Shown one piece after another: positions 25,150-36,136 of a stretch of DNA of 64,000 nt. Under the pieces are notes generated by a model. The model worked only from the letters and a program-made list of their open reading frames with translations. It was not told the origin of the DNA and searched no databases. The stretch covers positions 43,276,164 through 43,340,163 of the forward strand of contig CM075941.1 in assembly GCA_038030265.1 (NCBI GenBank). Direction: 5' to 3'. Every line of letters starts with the position of its first letter. The first letter of the stretch is position 1. The position numbers were made by a program, and so were the translations under genes. The DNA comes from Corythucha ciliata (taxonomy: Eukaryota > Arthropoda > Insecta > Hemiptera > Tingidae).

Positions 25150-26475
25150 AGCAATGAAATATGTTCGAAATATTTCTTGTTATATTTCCAACACATGACA
25201 GAAAAGGTGTTATTGGCCGCTTTTTCATGGATTTCGCACTGTTTCGGACAGTTTTTCAACACGTGTTTGACATTATGTTATGACATATTTTCATCATGAC
25301 GTTGTAATGTTGTTAATATCATTACAGATTCATGTTAAAAATGTGTTCTCATCCACGACACTAACACGTGTTAGTCATATTTCATACTGATGTCAGTCAT
25401 CTATCGAATGAAAGCTTCAGATGCTCTCGTTCATCGGCTATTGGAGTTAGACTAAGACCGTTTTCACACTTGAGATTCCGGTATCCGATTTCCGTATCGA
25501 GCATACTAAAAAATTAAAAATACACTACAGTCAAGGCGCTCCTTCACACTTAGATTCCGGAAAAGCATACTTTTAGTATTCGATTCCGGAATCTTAAGTG
25601 TGAATGAGCGCGTTTGCCGTATTGAATTTTTAGTATCCTCGGTACGGAAATCGGATACCAGAATCTCAAGTGTGAAAGCGCCCTTAGTGCTCTAACTCCA
25701 TAGCCGCTGACGCGTGCGCTTGACGCTTCATAGGAATCAACATAGGATAGACATCGTATATTAAACCACAAAGTAGTTATTACAAAGAAATTCTAATGAA
25801 GTTAGAACCCAAAATAAGTCTTGTCCATGCCTCTACACGCATCAGCATTTTGCAGCTTCTTTGCTTCAGGTTTAGCAATAAAACCCTATGTTATTCCCAA
25901 CCTGAGAAAGACACGCTTTTGAAACGTCAATTAATTATTCCTTTTCTCTTTGCCGACAAACATTTGTGTTGTAAAATCTGTAAATTAACTCAATAAGAAG
26001 GACGCCATAATATCGTTTTGTTACACCTTACCAACAATCAAATTGGGCAGCCTAGACGTGTTGAACCCGGTTGAACCATAATTTCGTTCTTTAGCGTCAG
26101 CCATCATCATGTGTCTCCAACAAGACGAGGTAGATTAGACGGCTGATGCTTTCAATTTCCACAGCGTGAGGGCTTGGGACTAAATATTCATGGGAATTTG
26201 AACCGATTTGAACTCATTTTAACTTTCAGGAAAAAATGAAATGCACAAAACAACTTATGTACGTTCCTCAATATGGTAACCGGACTTATAATAATTTATT
26301 TGAGTTTTGAGTGAGCTATTAAACTCGATCTGACTAGTGAAGCCGAAGTTCTTCATGTCAAAAATATGTCATCACAAGACATAATGTTGAAAACGTGTTG
26401 GAAAGCTTTCCAGAACACTGCAAAATCCATGAAACCGCAGCCAATATAACACCTTTTCTGTCACGTGTTTGAAAT
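25150..26475. repeat. Inverted repeat flanking a smaller foldback
   Basis: The segment 25150-25290 recurs inverted at about 26352-26475. Shared blocks include CAGAAAAGGTGTTAT and AAATCCATGAAA. Identity is moderate. The space between holds a separate foldback (25430-25725) and about 600 bp of unique AT-rich DNA. A 16-bp perfect palindrome, ACTAACACGTGTTAGT, lies near 25360-25376. Confidence 0.55.
25430..25725. repeat. Foldback MITE, TTTCACACTTGAGATTC arms
   Basis: The arms at about 25434-25535 and 25625-25720 are inverted copies that share TTTCACACTTGAGATTC, GGTATCCGATTTCCGTA and an outer GGAGTTAGA block. A further inner pair repeats the CACACTTAGATTCCGGAA theme near 25545 and 25582-25600, so the element is a palindrome within a palindrome. 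It has no coding capacity. Confidence 0.65.
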
Positions 26476-26652
26476 ACTCCTAATAACACTTTTTTATTTT
26501 TCAAAAATATGTTCAGCTCGATGAGTTTGACATGTGTTTGAAACGATACAGCCGCCACGAGAGTCCCATTGTGTTCAAAACACAAATTTCCACGTGTTCA
26601 ATACGTTATGGACAAGACTTTTTGAAATATGTTAGTCAGTTGTGTTGGAAAT
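26393..26652 (+). repeat. Short array of ACGTGTTTGAAA-like motifs
   Basis: Variants of ACGTGTTTGAAA occur at 26393, 26463, 26532, 26592 and 26641, at intervals of 70, 69, 60 and 49 bp. The DNA between them is not obviously conserved. It could be the remnant of a short-period tandem repeat. Confidence 0.4.
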
Positions 26653-26799
26653 GTGTCAGAAAGATAATTTCTGAAATATTTCAAATTATTGGTGTTAGAA
26701 ATATTTCAGACAACTTTCACTTGCAATGATTGCATTAGACACGTTGTTATGTTTCTAACACATTTCAGAAATATGGGCTTGCTACTAGGGAGAATCCAA

Positions 26800-27700
26800 A
26801 TCAATGTCCGTCCGCCGTCCGGGCCATATCTTGCCTTAGGATTGCTCGAAAAAACTCGTTCTTTTGCACATAGACTCCATTTGGGGTCTAGTTGGTCCTA
26901 ACATCTGATCAGTTTGATCAAATAACCTCCTTGGGTTTTATGGGCCAAAAGCGGGTCCAAAATGGGGATTTTCAAAGGATTTGGGGTCATAGGGGTGTGG
27001 GGTGTCGATTTTCATGTAATTTCAAGCCGGATTTGACTACATCCATGAATAATAAACCCACAGTCGAAATAATAAGGCATTGTTCGATAATTCGCAGCGT
27101 TTTTTCTAAGAAATGGCCATTTCTGCCGAAAAATCACTGATTAACTAAAAATACGTTCATGAGTAATTTTAAAAAGTACACATTAGGGAAGTTTTTCCGA
27201 CCCATGGGATGTCGGTGCGCTCAAATTTCGAGTAAAAAAGCGGGGGTTGACTTTTTTGAAAAATTAGAAATCCTGGATTTGCAAAACTTTGAGCAGCTCT
27301 CGAGCCCCCAGAAAATGGTTGAATTTTATCGTAAATGGCTAATCCTTACAGAAAAAATGTGCTGTTTCCGAATCTGTCATCGAAAGTTGCAAAATGTCAG
27401 CTGGAAACTGAGTTATTCCCATTTAGTTAAGAAAAGTGACGTGAGACATAATAAACGTTAGAAAAATCATATCTCGTAGGGTTTTGATTTTCGAACCATG
27501 GTACGAAAGTGTTTTCGATCACAAATGAGGCCTACTTTCACCAAATTTTTTTTTTGTCACACTTACCCTGTTCCACCCTGTATATCTATATCTTTATGGC
27601 CGTTTTCTTGTTATCACGATAACTCTCGTAGAAGTTAATTCAGCGGAACGCGCTTAAGCATAAAAATCAGTTGTCATAAGACCCCGGTCGGTATTGCGTT
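26800..27700. other. Repeat-like noncoding DNA
   Basis: No gene is seen. The stretch near 27561-27585, which includes CTTACCCTGTTCCACCCTG, resembles the ends of repetitive elements I have seen described in insect genomes. I see no second copy in this window, so its repeat status is a guess. Confidence 0.25.
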
Positions 27701-27707
27701 TGGGCCA

Positions 27708-27985
27708 AATCGGTCAAGGTGGAGGGGGGGGGATAGGGCTTGAAATGGTAAAAAAATCACTACAAATCACCAGTTGATTCTAGAAGCATCATATTCGATA
27801 CGTATACTCCATATTAGACTAGCCTTTGATTCCCAATCGGTTGACTTGGATGGGGGGGGGAGGTAATATGGCTTGAACTGGTAAAAAAATCACTACAAAT
27901 CATCAGTTGGTTCCAGAAGCATTATATTCGGTACGATGATTTCATTTTGAAGTAGCCTTTGATTCCCATTAAGTTCAGCTTAAAC
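27708..27985 (+). repeat. Tandem duplication, two units of about 127 bp
   Basis: Two consecutive units share AATCGGT, a G run, GGTAAAAAAATCACTACAA, and CATATTCG or TATATTCG, then AGCCTTTGATTCCCA. The first unit starts near 27708 and the second near 27835. The units differ at a modest number of positions, so the duplication is not brand new. Confidence 0.7.
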
Positions 27986-28533
27986 AAACCCGGCATCAAA
28001 CAGTACGAGGAAGGGTCAAACATTAACGAAACAAATCATAGTCTCAACATTATTACTTCTGGGACGGCTTAGGGTATCCGCATACGAAATGAAATGCACT
28101 CTTTCCGACCGCCAGCTGCCGGAGCGAATTTCTTTTTTTTTTTTTTAAATTGAAGTTTGTGAATTCTCAAAAATCACAACCCAATAACAATTAATAATGT
28201 ACTGGGTCCAGCACAATGGCGGTTGGGACTGCTCGTGACGTAGGTGAAGGACAGTGATCTGCGGCACCTATAGAAAATTTAGTCATCTTGCACCGCATAG
28301 ACACCGGGTGTCGTACGGCATTTTCTCTACGCATACCAATGGCCAAAGAAGAAGGACAAACCAAAAACCAAGGTCTGCCTATGGTTCAATTTCAATGAAT
28401 AGGATTGTGTTATTTCGAACGATATCGTTCACCTTAGCCAAACACATACAAGAAGAAGTCCCATGGGGGGGGGGGGGAAATAGTAAATTGAAGAGGCCTC
28501 AAAATTCCTTGAAGCGATGCAAAGTAGGCGGGG

Positions 28534-28706
28534 CCCAAGGTGATTAATAAGTGGTGGGCGCACTTATGACGTGCCTGGGGTATCCTAACTGTTTATAAAA
28601 ATGAAGCAGAACACCATCTCCATTTTTCAGCTGTTGATTTTTTTAAAACTGTCAGAATACTCCAGATACGTCATAACTGAGCCCACCTTATTTTAATCAC
28701 CTTGGG
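28534..28706. mobile_element. Foldback MITE with 5-bp target duplication
   Basis: The ends CCCAAGGTGATTAA and its inverted partner open arms of about 70-80 bp that pair through GTGGGC, TTATGACGT and GAATACTCC-like blocks. The element is flanked by CGGGG on both sides (28529-28533 and 28707-28711), consistent with a 5-bp target duplication. It has no coding capacity. The superfamily is not assigned. Confidence 0.65.
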
Positions 28707-28773
28707 CGGGGCCTATTTTACTCCAGCTGAATTCTATTGGTCGGAAGGCTTCAGATTTGATTTTCTTAATATG

Positions 28774-28854
28774 TATTCTCGCCCAGGAGCGAGAATGAAA
28801 TCCGTTCTCACACTGAGGTAACATTCTCGTACAAGTGCGAGAAAGTGGCCCATT
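28774..28854. repeat. Two similar short hairpins
   Basis: TTCTCGCCCAGGAGCGAGAA (about 28778) and TTCTCGTACAAGTGCGAGAA (about 28828) are separate hairpins with the same TTCTCG/CGAGAA stem and different loops, about 50 bp apart. Their function is unknown. Confidence 0.4.
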
Positions 28855-30220
28855 ACTAAACGCTGAAGGAAGCTTCAACGAGCGGGAAAGCGGTTATTCT
28901 ATAGGGCAGTGGTTTTCAATCTATGGGTCGCAGGCTTTTCCTGGCCTGGTCACCATCTATTATCCACACTTGGGTCGTGACTCGTGACCCATTATTTCGT
29001 CCAAAAGGGCCGTGCCCTCCCCACTATTTTCTGTTTTGTTACCGTTACTTTCTTTATTCACCTAAGACTGCATATTTATTATTTCATTCACCCATTTCAA
29101 ACTTCAGAAAGAGAGTGAAACAGTGCGCTCAGGCAAAAAGTAAAATCGAAACAGAAAAGTCAATCCTGAAATCTCCAGGTACCCTGCTTTCGAATATGTA
29201 ATTTGGGGACTGATATGTCCCAATTAGCAGACTGATTGTGAGATATAATCACAGAATTTGCGGCGCATATCCGAATAAAACGGCAAGGCTAGACGCCTTT
29301 TGTGGAGCCTGCCGGAAGACTTGCAGCTTACTTTGTACGCACTGTTCTCGATACGCCCCCGATACGGATTTCCGATCGTCTAGAGAGATCGTGCTGGACC
29401 AAATACATATACTTGCACAAATTCATATTGACGTCATTTCCCCTCGCACCATCCATCCCTTCTTGAAGAACTTTGAAATTTATTTAAAAATCACTAAATG
29501 CACCAATCGGGCTGCAACCACCGTTGATTTCCTTCTGTCCATGTGCCAATTCACCGGTTTACTTTCCTCACATATCGGTCATTCATGCAAGTTCCCCTTT
29601 GAGTTTACGCTGGGGATCTGCATTAATATATTTATGGACTGGTGCGGAACAAAACAAGTTAATAAGTGTTTCTTGTTTCTCACCATATCGACACAAGTCG
29701 TCCGTATACACAAATGAAAAGCCCGAAACAGCGCTTTATTGTGAATCGGTCAATTCTTCAACTATCAACTGTCCGACAAAGAAATTTTATCGCCGCTAAA
29801 AACTGTCCGACAATGACATTCTACTTCGATCAGGCAATGACGTACTTCATCGATAGTTTTCCGGCTTCAAAATCTCGCTTTACCACCATGGAGGATAAAA
29901 AGGGATTTTTGTACAGCCGGGCGTAAAGACTGGAAATTCGCCCGCTGGGAGAGCCTTGAGCGGGCGACGAGGTTCATTCCGCCCGCCGGGCGTAAAGAAA
30001 AATATCAGCTCGCTGCGTCTTCTTTTAGGCCTTTTGTTGTTTTTTAAAAAATGTTTCTACCTAATTTTGTTTTTAAATTGTACATTGGCACTAAAAACAC
30101 AGAAATAAGCACTATAAATTACGCTGAGAGTCGATTAAAGTCCTCTCTGTATCAGCTACGTCATCCTTCCATTCGCTGGCTAGAGTGTGGGTTCACTTCA
30201 GTTTATTAAGCAAACCATAT

Positions 30221-30316
30221 GCTATGCGTCTGTGGAGTTGGTGAAACTTATAAAAATGCTTCATTTGTCGAAGGAATTAATTTGACTGGTTGAATAGACT
30301 CCACAGATGCATAGCA
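30221..30316. repeat. Hairpin inside the repeat cluster
   Basis: GCTATGCGTCTGTGGAGT pairs with ACTCCACAGATGCATAGC across a loop of about 60 bp. A diverged copy lies at about 32158-32258. A related hairpin built on GAGTCTATGCAAC is at 58181-58250. The three appear to belong to one family of small palindromic elements. Confidence 0.55.
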
Positions 30317-30755
30317 CAAAGCTTCTGAACGGGGCTTTAAAGATTGGTTTTTATGATTATTATTATTATAATTATGAACTTCAGCTGTACAAAAAATAGC
30401 GTACAACACTCGGGCGGTATTCCTCATTACAATTTCGGGCGTCAACTGCCCTTCTCTGTCACCCTCGACCGTAATGAGCATCATACCGCCCTTGGATCGT
30501 AATATACTATTTTGTACAGCCGGGCGTGAAGACTCGAAATAGACGATTTCCGTGGAAAAAGCGAAGGTTTAGAACTGCAGGTTATGGGTTTATTTCTAGT
30601 TGCCTAGAGCCTCTTTAACAGTATTTTTTTTTTACATTACTAGCATTACTACGAGTGTATTTCGGTTTCAAATACTACATGATTTTTGAGTTTTTCGTTT
30701 ATTTCGAGTCTGCAATTACACTTCCCTCACGTGCTTCTCATCTAAAGTCAGAAAA

Positions 30756-31019
30756 ATGCGATACTATTGCTGCTTCAGTGACTGTAAGAGTTCTTCCATT
30801 CCGGGTCGACCTGGTTTTGACCCAGCTACTAAATTTATCCCTTTCCCTCAACCTTACCGGCACTTGACTGAAAACGTCCCAAATTGAGGAAAGAGTGAAG
30901 AGAAAGTACATGTGAAGGAGTGTGATAAATGCGCAACTATGATGGGACTTCATGTTAAGGTGCCCCCGGAACGACGAGTTTTCATCGATACGTTTCGTGA
31001 GACAGAGGCTGAAGAATAA
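30756..31019 (+). pseudogene. Degenerate THAP-like zinc-finger reading frame
   Basis: From the ATG at 30756 the frame starts MRYYCCFSDCKSSS and continues through TKFIPFPQPYRHLTENVP. This fits the start of a THAP domain (C-x-x-C followed by a FxxFP-type block). A TGA stop interrupts the frame about 45 codons in. The same frame then reads on through KECDKCATMMGLH, which resembles the middle THAP segment around its conserved Trp (here Cys), to a TAA at 31017. The final C-x-x-H pair of the domain is not seen. THAP domains are C2CH DNA-binding modules found in transcription factors and P-element transposases. An AATAAA overlaps the final stop. This is most likely a dead copy of a THAP gene or transposase exon inside the repeat cluster. 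Confidence 0.5.
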
Positions 31020-32941
31020 AATCAGAATTGAATTACTGCAAATATGGTTTTAGTTTGACGGGAATGAGAGAAAAATAAATTCACTTTACACAGCACAAGA
31101 CAAGAGTAACCCATAACTTGGCCTAAGCGGGTTGCAAAACTGTTGAAGTAGGACTGGAGAGCGCATGCGTGGAAATCGTCTATTCGACCGCTGGTACGGC
31201 ACTAGAGAACACGAGTACGGAAACACGCAAATCGGCGCCATTCGCCATATTTTGTCCCTCATACGATTATAATTAATTATCACCTGGTCTCATTGATAAG
31301 TGGGGTATTCGACCGCATTCCATTTTGTTTTGTTTTGTTTTTTTTTTGTTACGATGACAATTTTTTCATTCATGGTATTGTGTTTACCCTAACGACTGAG
31401 GGACAAAATATGGCACTGAAATCCGTGTTGCCGTACCTGTGTTTTAAAGGTTCTCTACCGCCGGGAGAGTCTTAAGAGGGCGAATATGAGGTTCATTCCG
31501 CCCGCCGGGCGTAAAGAAGAATATCAGCCCGCTACGTCTTCTTTTAGGTATTTTGTTGTTTTTTTGAAAACTGTTCTTCCTAATTTTGTTTTTAAATTGT
31601 CCATTAGCCATAAAAACACAAAAATAAGCACTGTAAATGGGGAACTTACACATTTTTCAAAAGTTGGTGTTTCTTAAAGAGGGCTCTTCCACAAGCCTCT
31701 TGCTCACATTAAACTCTTAAATCAATCAAGGATGCTTTTTTAGCGAATTTTTAAACATTTTGAGTGGGGGTTCGATTACGTCACAACTTACTTATTGTAA
31801 TTGATGATGTGGGGAAGAGGGGGTTAGACGCGTTTACTGGAGGGAAATTTTTCATGTTATTTGTAAACAAACAATTTTAGAGTTCCCTCAAATGCTTCAC
31901 AAGTAAGGATTTACGTCATTTCCCCTCGCACCACATCCCCTCCTGAAGAACTTTGAATCTTTTTTTAAAAATCGTAAACGCACCAATCGGGTTGCAACTT
32001 CCGTTCACGGGTCAAATCACCGGTACGCTTTCCTTCCCAATCTGAGATTCATGCAAGTCGCCGAGAGGCGATTAAATTCTCTCTGTATTAGCTACGTCAT
32101 CCTTCCATTCGCTGGCTAGACTGTGCGTTCACTTCAGTTTATTAAGCAAACCATATGCTATGCGTCTATCGAGTCCGTGCAACCTATCAAAATGCTTCAT
32201 TTTTCGAAGGAATTAATTTGATTCGTTGCACAGTAGACTCCAGAAATGCATAGCACAAAGCTTCTGAACGGGGCTTTAAAGATTGGTTTTCATGATAATT
32301 ATTATAATTATAATAATTATGAACTTCGGCTGTACAAAAAATAGCACACAACAGTCGGGCGGTATTACTCATTACGATCTCAGGCGACAACTGCCTTCGG
32401 CTTAACCTCGGGCACTTCCTGTCTCCCTCGACCGTAATGAGCATCATGCCGCCCTTGGATAGTAATATACTATTGAGCAGATTTTGCGTAAAGACTAACT
32501 TTACGCACGCTGAGTTAATGTGTGTATGAGGTGAAGATATGTGAAGGGGTGGGGGTGGAATTCAAATTATTTCCGAAAAATACAGTAGTCAGCTGATCAT
32601 GTTCGTGAGTTGGTGGAAGGATTGGGGAAGCGAAAGCCCGCATCGCTCGCTTCTTTTTTTTTCTTCTTCTTTTAGGTATCAAATGAAGCTGTGTGGCTGA
32701 CAGATTCTACAGAATACATCTCTATTATAGCGATTTCCATACTACACACTACACAAGTGTAGTGCAGCGTCCTCTCCATAAACATATGTTTCAGTTCAGA
32801 GAGGACGGGTGGAAAAACTCACACCACACGAGTGAATTGCATTGAACGGAAAACGCCATTAATGAAACGTAACTTCCCCTCTAGTTTAAATAATTAATTG
32901 ACTTTAAAAATCTCCGAACTATCGTAGGAAAAATAGCGTGC

Positions 32942-32979
32942 GATACTGAGGCGTAAAATCCTTTACGCCTACGTATCGT
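32942..32979. repeat. Compact hairpin
   Basis: GATACTGAGGCGTAAA and TTTACGCCTACGTATC form a near-perfect stem around a 4-base loop. No promoter or gene is attached. It may be part of the surrounding repeat family, which also uses GGCGTAAAG. Confidence 0.45.
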
Positions 32980-33900
32980 ATATACATATTTTCTACAACC
33001 GCTCGAAATATAACCTGCTTTGCTACCTTCCGTGAAAGATGCAAGTAGGTTTATTCCTCCTGAGAGGGCGATATGAAATCCAAGCGTTAGCAAACGGGTC
33101 ATTTCTCACGGTTCTTCCCCCACTTATTCCGTCGGCCTCCAGTTTATAGTATTGGGACACTAAAGTCATTGGCACAGTCTCCTCTGCAGTACAGTAGTGG
33201 TAGCCTGTGTCCCAATGTTTTTTAAGCCTTATGAATGTATTTCTGAAGTAGGATCACATGTCCTAAATTCATTTGTTTCAAAATAATGAATGAAACGTAA
33301 ATGTACTTCCACGAAAAATTAGCGGCTTCCCGTTAGGGATTTGGTGGTGGGCTATGTAATTATCGTTTTGAAAATGCCAAAAATTATCGGCTGTAGAAAA
33401 AAAAGCGTACGGTACTCGGTCGTAACGCAATGGACATTTTAGGTTCGGGTGGTTGCCGACACTAGACGAGGTTTTCTGGGGTTTAACTTTTTCTTGTTAC
33501 ACATTTGTAAACAAAACATTCCAGAGTTCCCTCAAGTGCTTCACAAGTGCAGATTGACGTCATTTCCCCTCGCACCATCCATCCCATCCTGAAGAACTTT
33601 GGCATTTATTTAAAAATCACCACACGCACCAATCGGGCTGCAACTACTGTTGATATCCTTCTGTCCATGTGCCAATTCACTGGTATACTTTTCTCCCAAA
33701 TCTGGCTCCCCATTTCATTCTTTCACATCCGTCTATTCAGCGTCCCTTCCGATTTATCTGTCATTACAAAGTAAGGAATCTGATTTTCCGTCGTCGTAAC
33801 ACGTGTGTTAATCCACCTCCCTCCACTATCCAAAAGAAGGGGAGTACCAGGCACAGAATCCTAATTGGATTATTGTACCGCTCTTGGATAGGTTGATCTA

Positions 33901-35290
33901 CATTGAATCCCTCATCCCCCTCCGCACAAGATGTTAAGGAGGTCCTCGACTAGAGTATCACTGGCCAGAACATCAAGCGTATGAAGCCCAAAAATACTGA
34001 TGCTACAAAGTAAGCTCGTTCCTCTGGAAATAAGATTAGAGATCTTCGCTTACTGAAAGCGATAATAGTTAATCGCTAACTGTAACCCCCTGAGGGCGTA
34101 AGTGCCAAGAATCACGAACTAATGAGTAGCGAGTGCGCTACACTCGGTGGGGTACGTTCTTTTGAAGTGCTCAACGGAGGCACGTTTCTCAGAACTCCCC
34201 CCCGCGGTTATGTTCCAGAACTGCCCACCACAGGTACATCCTCCGTTCCACCAATGTCACTTTTGACCTCGGTAGTGTCCATGGACGGAGCAGCCAGTGA
34301 CTGCGGCGTTCCACGGAAGGTTTCATTAGGCCCCCTCCTATTTCTTCTTATGAACTTCTGGGTGGTCACTTCAAGGTCCAGCCGGAGGCTAGGGTAATTA
34401 ATATGTTCACCACCGGCTATACACCAGGGGAACGGCCCTGCGGGGATTCGTTCAAAGCATGCCTCGCTCCCTGCACCATGCCGACCTTAGATACGGATCA
34501 AACACCTTGTGCCTTGGAGGGGGTGGGTAATTAGCGTCGGTAGGAGACGCCACCCCCTGCTGTCCCTGACACTGTGACACAGGATAGCCCCTAACCCGTT
34601 GTTCGTCCACGGGCTCGTATTCAGCTCCCACGTCTAGTGAGTCGGTCTGATAGCCCACCGCCCCACAGTGCGCCTTATTTCGACCCAACCCATTCGTTGG
34701 GTCGGAATAAACCAATACCTATTTGTGTCGGAGTCCCACTCCAGCCGTAACAGGAAACGAACCCTGCGAAAGGACTGATTGCCTTTCACACGGAACAAGT
34801 CCGTCACGGACCTGTGATAACTTTGGGGCAGGCGAAAAACTTCCGAAATTTTCGACTTTAGAGGGGTTTCTAGGGAAAATTTTCTGTCTCTAGTGGACTG
34901 TACCACTGTACCTGATGGCTCATTATTCTGGACGTTATAAACGTTTACAGAGTTACTTCAGCCACAGAAACTGTAGATCAGATACGCGTACTACTCATGT
35001 CAGACGCGATCCTGACGTGAGATCTTTGACTGACAGTGTATGTTGCCCGTCGATTTTGGCCGGACGCGCTTAATTCACAAAGTTCCCTACACCACTGACC
35101 ATTACAATTTTTTTTTGTGCTACCAACATCAACGGAACTAGGAATCTCGAAAACCTGGGGTAAAGGGGTAAAACCACTAATCTCAATTTTTTTCACCGGG
35201 CTACCGCCTATTGCCCAGGCTCGACCGCGACTCCATCCCAGGCCAGGCAAAGGAGGGGGGGGGGTCTCCTAATTTGTGATATGTGTGTGA
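33901..35290. other. GC-richer region, no assigned gene
   Basis: From about 34120 to 35270 the DNA is clearly more GC-rich than its neighbours. Several overlapping open frames on the minus strand (about 34452-34906 and 34978-35250) read as proline- and arginine-rich protein with no domain I recognise. A short stem (GACCCAAC and GTTGGGTC) lies near 34682-34703. The composition suggests a fragment of a GC-rich retrotransposon, such as untranslated or 5' sequence of a LINE, but no diagnostic motif supports that. Confidence 0.3.
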
Positions 35291-35475
35291 AGGCAACTTC
35301 ACGGCTAAAATTGATAAAACAAAGCTAATCTCCAGTTTCTGTAGGTTTTAAGGCTTAAGGCTTTTAAGAAATCCCACTGGGAATTGGGATGTTTTGGGGG
35401 CTACTAAACATAGGCAACTTCACGACTAAAATAGAAAAAAAAAACTCAAATGCTCAGTTTCTGTAGGTCCTTAGG
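35291..35475 (+). repeat. Imperfect direct repeat, period about 122 bp
   Basis: GGCAACTTCACGGCTAAAAT with AGTTTCTGTAGGT downstream (35291-35352) is repeated as GGCAACTTCACGACTAAAAT with AGTTTCTGTAGGT (35413-35475). The DNA between is unrelated. It may be two copies of a short repeat unit. Confidence 0.6.
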
Positions 35476-36015
35476 CGGCTTACACTGAAAAACAAACCCG
35501 GGGCTAAAAGTTTAGAAAACTTTTAGCGACTAAAATTGAAATTAAAGAGCTGGAGATGATTAATCAGGACACGTGGTGGCACGAAGCCATCGAATACCAA
35601 AAACTGGTTCCTTCGGCAATTTTCACCCAACAAATTTGCTGAATCCAAAAAAGAACCGAAAAAATTATCCCAGTTTCAGTTTCAGGAAGTTTTTCTTGCA
35701 TAAAACTGGCGATTGCAGCACAGTAGGTATTGAATACTTACATCTTTGGGCCTGCTAAGGTTGAAGAGAGCTATATGAAAAATTTGAGTTGTGAAATGAG
35801 TAAAGTGAAACAAGTGAAAGTGAAAAGAAGTGGATCATGTGAAAAAAGTAAGACCCGATGACAATAGCACGTCACGAATAAATTATCGATGTTGCTGGAC
35901 ACTACGTAAAAAATTTCCTTGAATATTTCTCTTAATCCTGGTTCAATGAGGTCTCTACCCAATAGAGGTCCCAATAGAGGATAGACTTAGGTCGACTACT
36001 GCTAAGAAAGACCAA

Positions 36016-36136
36016 GGGGGCAAGTACGAAGAGGTGTTATAATTTTAACACGGCGTTATCCTATCACAATTAAAATGGTTGTCACTTGGATACCACCCGT
36101 GCTATTTCACATAGCACCCCTTCGTACTTCAGCCCC
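36016..36136. repeat. Foldback element with hairpins in each arm
   Basis: The left arm GGGGGCAAGTACGAAGAGG pairs with the right arm, whose reverse complement begins GGGGCTGAAGTACGAAGGGG. Each arm also contains its own small stem: TGTTATAATTTTAACA on the left and TGCTATTTCACATAGCA on the right. The base sequence of the stem differs while pairing is kept. No target duplication was seen. Confidence 0.55.

Larger units (their letters stand above)
29427..33900. repeat. Cluster of two- and three-copy repeated segments
   Basis: Three kinds of segment recur here in the same orientation. The first is at about 29427-29575, 31840-32045 and 33485-33700, marked by GTCATTTCCCCTCGCACCA and ACCAATCGGG. The second is at about 29940-30120 and 31465-31640, marked by CCGCCCGCCGGGCGTAAAG. 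The third is at about 30121-30500 and 32049-32475, marked by CCATATGCTATGCGTCT and CGACCGTAATGAGCATCAT. The order is partly shuffled, as expected from duplicated and rearranged copies of one or two repeat families. Open frames here run through the repeats and are not conserved between copies, so I call none of them genes. Confidence 0.65.

Noticed and set aside
29238..29926. Open frames of 86-159 codons in the repeat cluster
   Set aside because: They are not maintained in the other copies of the same repeats and show no domain.
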